DNA from: Alistipes sp.
GTDB lineage: Bacteria > Bacteroidota > Bacteroidia > Bacteroidales > Rikenellaceae
Direction: 5' to 3'
Length of the DNA stretch: 64,000 nucleotides
NCBI GenBank assembly: GCA_020026335.1
Contig: JAHHQO010000008.1
Location: forward strand, 49,828-113,827
Numbering within the stretch: position 1 is the first letter of the stretch; every line of letters begins with the position of its first letter. A program made the translations under genes and the position numbers. Shown piece after piece: positions 34,470 through 41,848 of the stretch. Under the pieces are notes generated by a model. It worked only from the letters and a program-made list of their open reading frames with translations, was not told where the DNA came from and searched no databases.

Positions 34470-35048
34470 CTAAAGGGTGTCTGTATCGACATAACCCAGC
34501 GCGGCGGCATAGAGGGTGAGCCCTGCCACGGACTTGATACCCAGCTTCTCCATGATGTTGCGGCGGTGGGTGATGACCGTGGTCATGCCGATGTGCAGCT
34601 CCTCGGCTATCTCCTTGTTCATCAGTCCGCGGGCGATGAGGGTGAGTACCTCCGCCTCGCGCGAGGAGAGGGTCGAGGTGTTCGGTCGGACGGTGTGGGG
34701 GAGGTGGTGTTCGGGACGGTGTGCCGAGTGGCGGAGTTTGAGAATGTCGCTCATGAGCTGCTCCTCGGAGGTGTAGATGTCAATCTGGTGCATGTCGGGG
34801 AAAGAGTCCGTGACACCGTGTCCCAAAAGAATGGTCTTGTGGCGGTGGGCTTCGAAAAATGCGCGGTTGTGCAGAAAGACGGTCATGTCGGCAAAGAAAT
34901 GCACATAACGGCCCGGTCCACTCTCCTCGAACGATTCGAAGGAGGTGAACGCCGTGACCTCGGCCATGGGAAACAGACCCTGCAAGAGGGTTTTGAGTCC
35001 CAGACCTGCCGGCACGTTTTGCGATATGACGGCAAATGCTGGTGTCAT
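34470..35048 (-). CDS. LuxR-type DNA-binding regulator with degenerate receiver-like N-terminus
   Basis: 192 aa, start MTPAFAVISQN chosen because the upstream in-frame part overlaps rlmH. The C-terminal 60 residues are a clear LuxR helix-turn-helix: 'LSSREAEVLTLIARGLMNKEIAEELHIGMTTVITHRRNIMEKLGI'. The N-terminal 110 residues look receiver-like in predicted strand/helix order, but I see no DD...D...K phospho-acceptor pattern. It is therefore more like an atypical or non-phosphorylated response regulator. It is 4 bases after rlmH and 89 bases before the TonB receptor gene. Control of that receptor is possible but unproven. Confidence 0.8.
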   Translation of the reverse strand: MTPAFAVISQNVPAGLGLKTLLQGLFPMAEVTAFTSFESFEESGPGRYVHFFADMTVFLHNRAFFEAHRHKTILLGHGVTDSFPDMHQIDIYTSEEQLMSDILKLRHSAHRPEHHLPHTVRPNTSTLSSREAEVLTLIARGLMNKEIAEELHIGMTTVITHRRNIMEKLGIKSVAGLTLYAAALGYVDTDTL

Positions 35049-35052
35049 TTTT

Positions 35053-35526
35053 CTATTCGTGGTGGTAAGGCTCGTTGTTGAGAATGGTGAAGCCTCGGTA
35101 AATCTGCTCCATGAAGATGGCTCTGACAATCTGGTGGGAGAAGGTCATCTTCGAGAGCGATATTTTGGAGTCGGCACGCGCGTAGACCTCGTCCGAGAAG
35201 CCGTAAGGACCTCCGATGACGAAGACCAGACGCTTCACGCCGCTGTTCATGCGCTTCTGCAACCACGAGGCGAACTCTATGGAGCGGTACTCCGTACCGT
35301 GCTCGTCCATCAGCACCACGTAGTCCGAGTCGGAGAGCTGGCGCAGAATGGCCTCACCCTCGAGGGTGGATTGCTGGCGTGTGGTCAGCTTCTTGGTACT
35401 TTTCAGGTCGGGAAGTACGGTAAGGGTGAACTTGCAGTAGAAGTTCACCCTCTTGAAATACATCTCTATGAGTGCATTTATCTCTTTGGAATCGGTCTTG
35501 CCGATTACGGTCAAATCTATGGTCAT
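35053..35526 (-). CDS. rlmH: 23S rRNA (pseudouridine-1915-N3)-methyltransferase
   Basis: 157 aa SPOUT methyltransferase that methylates pseudouridine 1915 in helix 69 of 23S rRNA. The start MTIDLTVIGK (35526) matches relatives; an extra nine residues upstream are possible. Signature segments are 'DYVVLMDEHGTEYRSIEFASWLQ' near residue 72, 'FVIGGPYGFSDEV' near residue 102 (SAM-binding knot) and the C-terminal 'LSKMTFSHQIVRAIFMEQIYRGFTILNNEPYHHE', which ends in the typical YHxE. It lies between the GH2-like and LuxR genes with gaps of 8 and 4 bases. Confidence 0.96.
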   Translation of the reverse strand: MTIDLTVIGKTDSKEINALIEMYFKRVNFYCKFTLTVLPDLKSTKKLTTRQQSTLEGEAILRQLSDSDYVVLMDEHGTEYRSIEFASWLQKRMNSGVKRLVFVIGGPYGFSDEVYARADSKISLSKMTFSHQIVRAIFMEQIYRGFTILNNEPYHHE

Positions 35527-35534
35527 ATCTCTTT

Positions 35535-36848
35535 CTAAAGGTCGGTGTTCCACTCTCCGGCGGCGTCCTCACAGATGACGGCGCGCCGGTGCTCCACCGA
35601 TTTGAGCCACTGGTAGGCCTTGTACATATTGTAACCGTTGCCCGAGGGTCCGCCCAGCGAGAAGGCAATCACACAGGTGAAGTTGCGCGAACGGTAGTAC
35701 ATGCTCTTCACACGCTCGAGATACTCGCCCACGAGTGCGGGGTCGTTGGAGGGTGTGCCGCCCACGGTGCGGTCAGCGCGGCGGTCGGGACAGTGGATGT
35801 TGGCCTTGTCGATGACATAGAGACCCAGACGGTCACACTGCTCGTAGAACCATACCGGCTGCGGATAGTCGGGGGTGATGGTGTTGTAGCCCTGACGCTT
35901 GATGGTGCGCAACTCGGTGAGGGTGGTCTTGGCGTCCTTGGCGGCGTTGTAGACTTTCTTCTTGAGTTGCAGTTCCTTGCCCCAGCGCATCAGCTTGCCG
36001 TCGATGAGTTCGGTCTTGCCGAAGCCCACCTTCAGCGGCATATACTCCTTGTAGGCACCCTTGCGGCGGGTGAAGAGCATCACCTTGTAGAGGGGCGCAT
36101 CCTTCACTCCGGGCTGCCACTTGAAGGTGGAGGTGTTGTAGATGAAGGGGGTGAAGCGCACCGTGTCGGTCGAGCGGCCGGCGATGGTGATGTCCCGGAT
36201 GTTGAACTCCTGCAATTTTCCTGCCGGAGAGTAGATGTCGTAACCCACGGTCACCGTCTCATCGTAGTTGTAGGAGTTCTGGGCGATGATTTTAAGGTCG
36301 AGCATCGCGAAGTTGCGACCCAGGGTGTCGGGTATGAGGGCAATTTCGTAATCGCGTATCGAACGCTTGTTCTGGAAGTAGAGGTACGAATTGTCGAATG
36401 CCTCGCGTACGGGAGCCTGGAAATTCAGCTCTGCGGCACGACTGCGGCGCATGATGACCACCACCTCGTTGCGACCCTCGCGAATGAAGGGCGAGATGGC
36501 AAATTCCGACGGGGTGACGGAGTCCTCCACCGAGGCCACCTGCTCGCCGTTGATGACCAGCGTGTAGGCCGTGCCGACATTCTCCAGATGGAGATAGATG
36601 TTGCCGTCGGTCCATACATAAGGAATGTCGATGCTCTGTCCCATCGCCACCGAACTGCCCTCCATGGCCACAGGCTTGGGCGAATAGATGATGGCGTGTT
36701 CCGAATTGGCGGAGTTTCGTGTGTCGGCATCCTGACGGAGGTTGTAGGGGAGCACCTCGCTGCGGTAGATTTTACCGGCCTCCTGAGCCGAAACCGAATG
36801 GGCGGATACGATACCCGCAAAGAGTAGTATAAAAGGTTTGATGTTCAT
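35535..36848 (-). CDS. Secreted GH2-fold protein lacking catalytic residues
   Basis: 437 aa from the ATG at 36848 (signal peptide MNIKPFILLFAGIVSAHSVSA). The arrangement follows glycoside hydrolase family 2: sugar-binding-like beta domain (about 25-160), Ig-like domain (about 165-275), then part of the TIM barrel with 'IKRQGYNTITPDYPQPVWFYEQCDRLGLYVIDKANIH'. Active GH2 enzymes read SLGNE(S/A)G at the acid/base strand. Here it is 'SLGGPSGNG', so the Glu is Pro401. The protein ends soon after 'AVICEDAAGEWNTDL', before the nucleophile strand. It is also far shorter than GH2 enzymes (750-1000 aa). It is probably a carbohydrate-binding or scaffold protein, or a decayed enzyme. First gene of a unit with rlmH and the LuxR gene. 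Confidence 0.8.
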   Translation of the reverse strand: MNIKPFILLFAGIVSAHSVSAQEAGKIYRSEVLPYNLRQDADTRNSANSEHAIIYSPKPVAMEGSSVAMGQSIDIPYVWTDGNIYLHLENVGTAYTLVINGEQVASVEDSVTPSEFAISPFIREGRNEVVVIMRRSRAAELNFQAPVREAFDNSYLYFQNKRSIRDYEIALIPDTLGRNFAMLDLKIIAQNSYNYDETVTVGYDIYSPAGKLQEFNIRDITIAGRSTDTVRFTPFIYNTSTFKWQPGVKDAPLYKVMLFTRRKGAYKEYMPLKVGFGKTELIDGKLMRWGKELQLKKKVYNAAKDAKTTLTELRTIKRQGYNTITPDYPQPVWFYEQCDRLGLYVIDKANIHCPDRRADRTVGGTPSNDPALVGEYLERVKSMYYRSRNFTCVIAFSLGGPSGNGYNMYKAYQWLKSVEHRRAVICEDAAGEWNTDL

Positions 36849-36871
36849 CGCGCACATATTTGTATGTAGGA

Positions 36872-36902
36872 CAAAGGTACTTTTTTTTTGACAAATCACA
36901 AA
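36872..36902 (-). promoter_or_regulatory. Promoter of the GH2-like/rlmH/LuxR unit
   Basis: On the minus strand, TTTG (36899-36902), 19 bases, then TACCTTTG (36872-36879), a full consensus, 23 bases before the GH2-like ATG. It is interleaved with the asnS promoter. Confidence 0.7.
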
Positions 36903-36917
36903 TAAAAGCTATCTTTG
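36887..36917 (+). promoter_or_regulatory. Promoter of asnS
   Basis: TTTG (36887-36890), 19 bases, then TATCTTTG (36910-36917), a full consensus, 42 bases before the asnS ATG. Confidence 0.75.
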
Positions 36918-36959
36918 TCAATTCAAAAACACGATTTAGAGATAGTTAAAAATCAATAT

Positions 36960-38348
36960 ATGAAAACGCAAAGAATAGTAGAGATTCTCAAATCGGGTGT
37001 TGTGGACACCGATATCGTCGTTAAGGGCTGGGTCAGAACCAAGCGCGGTAACAAGAATGTGGCGTTCATCGCCTTGAACGACGGCTCTTGCGTAGCCAAC
37101 ATCCAGGTGGTAGTCGATTTGCAGAAAATCGCAGAAGAAGAGCTCAAAACCATCACGACAGGTGCTTGTATCCGTGTCGATGGCCGTCTGGTGCAGTCGA
37201 TGGGCAAGGGTCAGGGTGTTGAGGTGCAGGCTGAGAAAATCGAGGTTTACGGCACTGCCGACCCCGAAACTTACCCCCTCCAGAAGAAGGGCCACTCGTT
37301 GGAGTTCCTGCGTGACATCGCTTACCTGCGTCCCCGCACCAACACTTTCGGTGCCGTGCTGCGTATCCGCCACGCCATGGCTTATGCCATTCACGAGTAT
37401 TTCAACAAGAACGGATTCTATTATTTCCATACCCCCCTCATCACCGCTTCGGACTGTGAGGGTGCCGGTGCCATGTTCCAGGTCACTACGCTCAATCTGA
37501 ACAACGTACCCAAGACCGAGGAGGGCAAGGTGGATTACGCTCAGGACTTCTTCGGCAAGTCGTGCAACCTGACCGTGTCGGGTCAGTTGGAGGGCGAGCT
37601 GGGTGCGCTGTCGCTGGGTCGTATCTACACCTTCGGTCCTACCTTCCGTGCCGAGAATTCCAACACTCCCCGTCACGCGTCGGAGTTCTGGATGATTGAG
37701 CCCGAGGCTGCGTTCTACGACCTCGACGACAACATGGAGCTGGCTGAGGACTTCCTCAAATATCTGATTCAGTATGCTCTCGACAACTGCATGGAGGACC
37801 TCGAGTTCATGAACAAGATGTGGGACGAGGGTCTTATCGAGCGTCTGAAGTTTGTCGTAAGCAACGACTTCAAGCACCTCGACTACACCGAGGGTATCGA
37901 GATTCTGAAGGCTTCGGGTCGCAAGTTCGAATTCCCCTGCGACTGGGGTTGTGACTTGCAGTCGGAGCACGAGCGTTACCTCGTGGAGGAGCACTTCAAG
38001 CGCCCCGTGGTGCTGATTAACTACCCCAAGGAAATCAAGGCCTTCTACATGAAGCAGAACGAGGACGGCAAGACTGTTCGTGCCATGGACGTTCTCTTCC
38101 CCAAGATTGGCGAGATTATCGGCGGTTCGGAGCGTGAGGCCGACTACGGCAAGCTCTGTGCACGTGTCAAGGAGCTGGGCATGAGCGAAAAGGACATCTG
38201 GTGGTACCTCGACACCCGCAAGTGGGGTTCGGCACCTCACTCCGGTTTCGGTCTGGGCTTCGAGCGTCTGTTGATGTTTGTCACCGGTATGACCAACATC
38301 CGCGACGTGATTCCCTTCCCCCGTACTCCCCAGCACGCCGATTTCTAA
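36960..38348 (+). CDS. asnS: Asparaginyl-tRNA synthetase
   Basis: 462 aa class IIb synthetase that charges tRNA-Asn. The N-terminal OB-fold anticodon-binding domain (about 15-105) has 'VKGWVRTKRGNKNVAFIALNDGS'. The catalytic core shows motif 2 'FGPTFRAENSNTPRHASEFWMIEPEAAF' and motif 3 'GSAPHSGFGLGFERLLMFVTGM' near residue 425. 'YFHTPLITASDCEGAGAMFQV' is AsnRS-specific (AspRS differs). Direct charging therefore exists, so the indirect GatCAB route is not required for Asn. The start MKTQRIVEIL at 36960 is preferred to an upstream in-frame TTG inside the promoter. Confidence 0.96.
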   Translation: MKTQRIVEILKSGVVDTDIVVKGWVRTKRGNKNVAFIALNDGSCVANIQVVVDLQKIAEEELKTITTGACIRVDGRLVQSMGKGQGVEVQAEKIEVYGTADPETYPLQKKGHSLEFLRDIAYLRPRTNTFGAVLRIRHAMAYAIHEYFNKNGFYYFHTPLITASDCEGAGAMFQVTTLNLNNVPKTEEGKVDYAQDFFGKSCNLTVSGQLEGELGALSLGRIYTFGPTFRAENSNTPRHASEFWMIEPEAAFYDLDDNMELAEDFLKYLIQYALDNCMEDLEFMNKMWDEGLIERLKFVVSNDFKHLDYTEGIEILKASGRKFEFPCDWGCDLQSEHERYLVEEHFKRPVVLINYPKEIKAFYMKQNEDGKTVRAMDVLFPKIGEIIGGSEREADYGKLCARVKELGMSEKDIWWYLDTRKWGSAPHSGFGLGFERLLMFVTGMTNIRDVIPFPRTPQHADF

Positions 38349-38382
38349 TAGTTTAGCATTTTTAGAGAAACTTTAGATAGCG

Positions 38383-38416
38383 AATGGCTGCCTGTAATCC
38401 GTTGCAGGCAGCCATT
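38383..38416 (+). other. Perfect hairpin after asnS without T-tract
   Basis: AATGGCTGCCTG pairs perfectly with CAGGCAGCCATT (12 bp, 10-base loop). It sits 35 bases after the asnS stop, but no T-run follows, so it may be a 3'-end stabiliser or a weak terminator. Confidence 0.5.
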
Positions 38417-38497
38417 ACCACAAAAAACAACTACTCTTTACCCCAACCCCGAATGAAGAAACCAAATTGGTAAGTCAACTTAAACAATTTGGAAACT

Positions 38498-39922
38498 ATG
38501 GCTATAAATCAGAAACAAATCATTGCTTTACAGCAGAAACTCTCTCCGCAGCAGATTCAGATGATTAAGTTGCTGGAGTTGCCCACCGTGCAGCTTGAGC
38601 AGCGCATCAAGCAGGAAATCGAGGACAACATCGTGCTGGAAGAGGAGGTGCACAAGGAGGACGAGGACGGCGAGGCCCCGAAGGAGATATCCGTGGACGA
38701 ATATCTCAAGGAGGACTCCACCCCGTCGTACAAGAGCCACATCAACAACTTCTCGAAGGACGACAAGGAACGCCCTCTGTTTCTGACCAGCGGCCGCTCG
38801 TTGCAGGAGTACCTCATGGAGCAGCTGGGCTACCGCAATCTCTCGGAGCGCGAGCAGCAGATAGCCACTTACTTAGTCGGCAGTATCGACGAGGACGGTT
38901 ACCTGCGCCGTGATTTGGAGGCGGTGTCCGACGACATTGCCTTCTCGCAGGGTATAGAGGTCTCGGTGGAGGAGTTGGAACACCTGTTGGCGATTATCCA
39001 CGATTTGGAGCCCTCGGGTGTGGGTGCACGCAACTTGCAGGAGTGTCTGATACTCCAGATGAAGGAGAAAACCCTCGACACGCCTGCCAAGCGTCTGGCG
39101 AAGACTATTCTCACCTCCTACTTCGATGAGTTTGTGAAGAAACACTACGAGAAACTCATTGCACGCCTTCAGGTGTCGGAGGACGAGTTCCGCGCAGCCA
39201 TCGAAGAAATCACCCATCTGTCGCCCAAGCCCGGCAATATGTACTCCGAGGGCGGCACCGATACCACGCCCTACATCATTCCCGACTTCATTCTCGACTA
39301 CGAGGAGGGCAATTTCTCCTTGTCGCTCAATTCGGGCAATGTGCCGGAGGTGAGGGTCAATCGCCGTTATGTGGACATGATGCGCGACATGGTGACCCCC
39401 GACGGCAAGGTACGCGCGGAGGACCGCGAGGCGGTGCAGTTCGTGAAGAACAAAATCGACTCTGCCAAGTGGTTCATTTCTGCCATCAAACAGCGTCAAT
39501 CGACCCTCATGCGCACCATGCAGACCATTCTCGACTATCAGAAGGAGTATTTCAAGGACGGTGACATGTCGAAACTGCGCCCCATGATTCTCAAAGACAT
39601 TGCCGATCGCACGGGATTGGACGTCTCGACCATCTCGCGTGTGGTGAACAGCAAGTATGTGCAGACGCAGTTCGGCATCATTCTGCTCAAGACGCTCTTT
39701 TCGGAAGCGATGCAGACCGAGAGCGGCAAGGAGGTGTCGAGCTACGAGATTAAGAATATCCTTCAGACCTGTGTCGATGAGGAGGACAAGCGTCACCCGC
39801 TCACCGATGAAGCACTGATGGACATTCTCAAGGAGAAGGGCTATGTCATCGCGCGCCGCACGGTGGCCAAATACCGCGAGATGCTCGATATTCCCGTGGC
39901 CCGACTTCGTAAACAGATTTAA
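38498..39922 (+). CDS. rpoN: RNA polymerase sigma-54 factor
   Basis: 474 aa. Region I is Gln/Leu-rich: 'QKQIIALQQKLSPQQIQMIKLLELPTVQLEQRIKQEIEDN'. An acidic region II follows (about 45-75). The core-binding and helix-turn-helix parts include 'DRTGLDVSTISRVVNSKYVQT', and the RpoN box is 'VIARRTVAKYRE' (ARRTVAKYRE) near the C-terminus, so DNA binding at -24 should be intact. It directs transcription of genes with -12/-24 promoters together with AAA+ activators. The ATG at 38498 (MAINQKQI) is the likely start. A 148-base gap separates it from asnS; I saw no TAnnTTTG match in it. Confidence 0.95.
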   Translation: MAINQKQIIALQQKLSPQQIQMIKLLELPTVQLEQRIKQEIEDNIVLEEEVHKEDEDGEAPKEISVDEYLKEDSTPSYKSHINNFSKDDKERPLFLTSGRSLQEYLMEQLGYRNLSEREQQIATYLVGSIDEDGYLRRDLEAVSDDIAFSQGIEVSVEELEHLLAIIHDLEPSGVGARNLQECLILQMKEKTLDTPAKRLAKTILTSYFDEFVKKHYEKLIARLQVSEDEFRAAIEEITHLSPKPGNMYSEGGTDTTPYIIPDFILDYEEGNFSLSLNSGNVPEVRVNRRYVDMMRDMVTPDGKVRAEDREAVQFVKNKIDSAKWFISAIKQRQSTLMRTMQTILDYQKEYFKDGDMSKLRPMILKDIADRTGLDVSTISRVVNSKYVQTQFGIILLKTLFSEAMQTESGKEVSSYEIKNILQTCVDEEDKRHPLTDEALMDILKEKGYVIARRTVAKYREMLDIPVARLRKQI

Positions 39923-39940
39923 GATTCTATTCGAGTGAAG

Positions 39941-40546
39941 ATGAATTATCATAAGGTTGCCACGGCGGTGTCGTGGATTTTCCATCCGTTTTTCATGCCG
40001 ACCTACATGCTGGTCATGTTGTTGACAATGACGGTCTTTTCGCTCTATTCCACCCCCTTGAAGCTGTATCTGCTGTGGGTGGTGGCGCTCTATTCGCTCA
40101 TCATTCCCGGACTGATGTTGTTCGTCCTGCGTCCGCTGGGCTTCATCTCCAGCTACAAGATTGACAACCGCCGCGAGCGTTATATCCCCCTGCTGATAGG
40201 CATGGTGTGCTATGTGCTGTGTGCCATTACCTTTGCGCGGATTCCCTCGATGGACTTCCTGCGTAAATTCATGTTGGGAGCGGCTGCCTGCGAGATGTTG
40301 TGTCTGGTGGTGTCGCTGCGCTGGAAAATCAGCCTCCACCTCACGGCGATGGGAGCTGCCATGGCTGTGCTGATGTTGATTAATTTCCTGGGAACGCCGG
40401 CTTTCGTGCCGCTTATCATCACCACGCTGGCGGCAGGTCTGCTGGCTTCGTCACGTCTCTATCTGGGCTGTCACACCCCCTTGCAGATTCTCGCCGGCTT
40501 CAGCGGTGGATTTTTGATGATGCTCTTTGCCTTCCTGTTCTTCTGA
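39941..40546 (+). CDS. PAP2-like integral membrane protein
   Basis: 201 aa with about six hydrophobic segments. The C-terminal 'SRLYLGCHTPLQILAGFSGG' resembles the third PAP2 motif (SRxxxxxHxxxD), but the last Asp is Gln. The second-motif position reads 'KISLHLTAMG', with the His kept and no PSGH. 'YKIDNRRERYIPL' lies where the first motif would be. The fold is therefore PAP2-like, but lipid phosphatase activity is doubtful; it might act in another lipid step or be non-enzymatic. It lies 18 bases after rpoN and may be co-transcribed. Start ATG 39941 is preferred to GTG 39935. Confidence 0.72.
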   Translation: MNYHKVATAVSWIFHPFFMPTYMLVMLLTMTVFSLYSTPLKLYLLWVVALYSLIIPGLMLFVLRPLGFISSYKIDNRRERYIPLLIGMVCYVLCAITFARIPSMDFLRKFMLGAAACEMLCLVVSLRWKISLHLTAMGAAMAVLMLINFLGTPAFVPLIITTLAAGLLASSRLYLGCHTPLQILAGFSGGFLMMLFAFLFF

Positions 40547-40563
40547 TGTAAAGGATTTTTTAT

Positions 40564-40571
40564 TATATTTG
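40564..40571 (+). promoter_or_regulatory. Probable -7 element before the 140-aa membrane protein gene
   Basis: TATATTTG, a perfect TAnnTTTG octamer, lies 34 bases before the ATG at 40606, with TTCTG about 18 bases upstream as a weak -33. Confidence 0.5.
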
Positions 40572-40605
40572 TCATAGAGTAACTAACCACTGACATCTGA
40601 AAAGC

Positions 40606-41028
40606 ATGAAGTATTTTATGATTTCGCTGTCGATTGCGGTCTCCGTAATCATCAATGTCATTCCGTCATTCTTCAACAACGGAATCGGCAGCGTGTTGAG
40701 ATCCCTCCATCTGAACCACCTTTCGACCGACACGGTGAAGATTATCACGGCACTGGTTGTGCTGGCGGTCTATGCCTACGAACTCTCGAAGAAATACTCC
40801 AAGAAGCGTCTGTTTGCCATCTTTGTGGGACTGTGCGTCTATCCGCTGTTGCTCTGCTTCATGCGTATGCCCGAGGGCAATCCGCTCAACTATGTGCCCT
40901 ATGCACTCACCTTCTTCATCAATGACGGCGCATATGTCGCTCCCGTGACGGCAGTCTTCGACTGGGTGGTGGCTGTGGCACTGTCGGTGCTGGTGGCGCG
41001 CGGATGTATGAAGATTCATCGCGACTGA
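40606..41028 (+). CDS. Four-span membrane protein of unknown function
   Basis: 140 aa. Hydrophobic stretches are seen at about residues 4-24, 44-60, 69-86 and 110-133, with a basic 'SKKYSKKR' loop between the second and third. This suggests a four-helix inner-membrane protein with both ends probably on the same side. I do not recognise the family. It has its own promoter-like octamer and is closed by a strong bidirectional terminator, so it is likely a single-gene unit. Confidence 0.7.
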   Translation: MKYFMISLSIAVSVIINVIPSFFNNGIGSVLRSLHLNHLSTDTVKIITALVVLAVYAYELSKKYSKKRLFAIFVGLCVYPLLLCFMRMPEGNPLNYVPYALTFFINDGAYVAPVTAVFDWVVAVALSVLVARGCMKIHRD

Positions 41029-41050
41029 TATACCTTTTATTATAAGACAA

Positions 41051-41087
41051 AAAAGTAGCCCGATTTTCGAATCGGGCTACTTTTTTT
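41051..41087. terminator. Bidirectional terminator between convergent genes
   Basis: AGTAGCCCGATT pairs with AATCGGGCTACT around a TTCG-type loop; A-rich sequence precedes and seven T residues follow. It ends both the membrane-protein gene (plus) and the mazG-to-DUF4923 operon (minus). Confidence 0.95.
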
Positions 41088-41105
41088 GTAGGCTGTCGTC
41101 GATGC

Positions 41106-41834
41106 CTATTTCGTGAATTCGAATCCGATGTAGAGACTCTTGTACTTCTTGAACAGGTCAATCAGACTCTTGTGCTTCTCCAACTTGTTCTCCTTGTCGA
41201 GCGACTGCGCGATTTCGAGAAGTCGGCTCATGGGGAAGAGCAGCTGCATACGCTCACCGTTGAGGTAGACATGACCCGAAACGGTGATGGGTTTGATTTT
41301 GTCGGAGTATTGCTCCTTGCGGGCATTGCGGCGCTCGTCGATTTTGGTCTTCACCTCCTCGGAGAGATACTGTTTCTCGCGGCGGTCGCGCTCGGCGAGA
41401 CGCTGCTCGATTTCCGCAGCACTGTGACTGCGGAGGGTCATCTCTATCTCGTGGGTGTCGGCGTGGAAGGTGTAGTCGCCACCGGCATTGTGCTTGCCGT
41501 CGGTGGCCTTGAACTCGTTGTCACGGGTGAAGGTCACGGTGCAGACACCGGGAGTGACACCTACCATTTTGTAGACCGTCACCAGCTGGTCGCGTATGGT
41601 CGATTCGAGGAGCGAAGCTCCCAATTTGGCGGTCAGGTCGTCTCCCTCGAACTTCACTCCGGGAGCGGCGTAGGTCCATGTTCTCTGCATCACCTTCTCG
41701 GTGAGCTTACCGTCTGTGGCCTTGTCGAGTTGTTCGGCAGCCGCCTGCTTGAAGAGGTCGCCCCAACTCTGAGCCGCGGCAGAACCCACCGTGAGGGTGA
41801 GTGCCGCGATTGTGGTAATCCAAAGTTTTTTCAT
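41106..41834 (-). CDS. Exported DUF4923-like protein
   Basis: 242 aa with a signal peptide (MKKLWITTIAALTLTVGSAAAQ) cleaved after AAAQ. The mature part opens 'SWGDLFKQAAAEQLDKA', then 'TWTYAAPGVKFEGDDLTAKLG' and 'CTVTFTRDNEFKATDGKHNAGGDYTFHADTHEIEMTL', a pattern known in the Bacteroidota family DUF4923 (a lipocalin-like domain). An inserted charged helix (about residues 150-185) is rich in Glu/Arg. The function is unknown. It is the last gene of the minus-strand operon, 14 bases after nadE. The upstream in-frame extension into nadE is rejected. Confidence 0.75.
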   Translation of the reverse strand: MKKLWITTIAALTLTVGSAAAQSWGDLFKQAAAEQLDKATDGKLTEKVMQRTWTYAAPGVKFEGDDLTAKLGASLLESTIRDQLVTVYKMVGVTPGVCTVTFTRDNEFKATDGKHNAGGDYTFHADTHEIEMTLRSHSAAEIEQRLAERDRREKQYLSEEVKTKIDERRNARKEQYSDKIKPITVSGHVYLNGERMQLLFPMSRLLEIAQSLDKENKLEKHKSLIDLFKKYKSLYIGFEFTK

Positions 41835-41848
41835 TATCGTTTTACACA

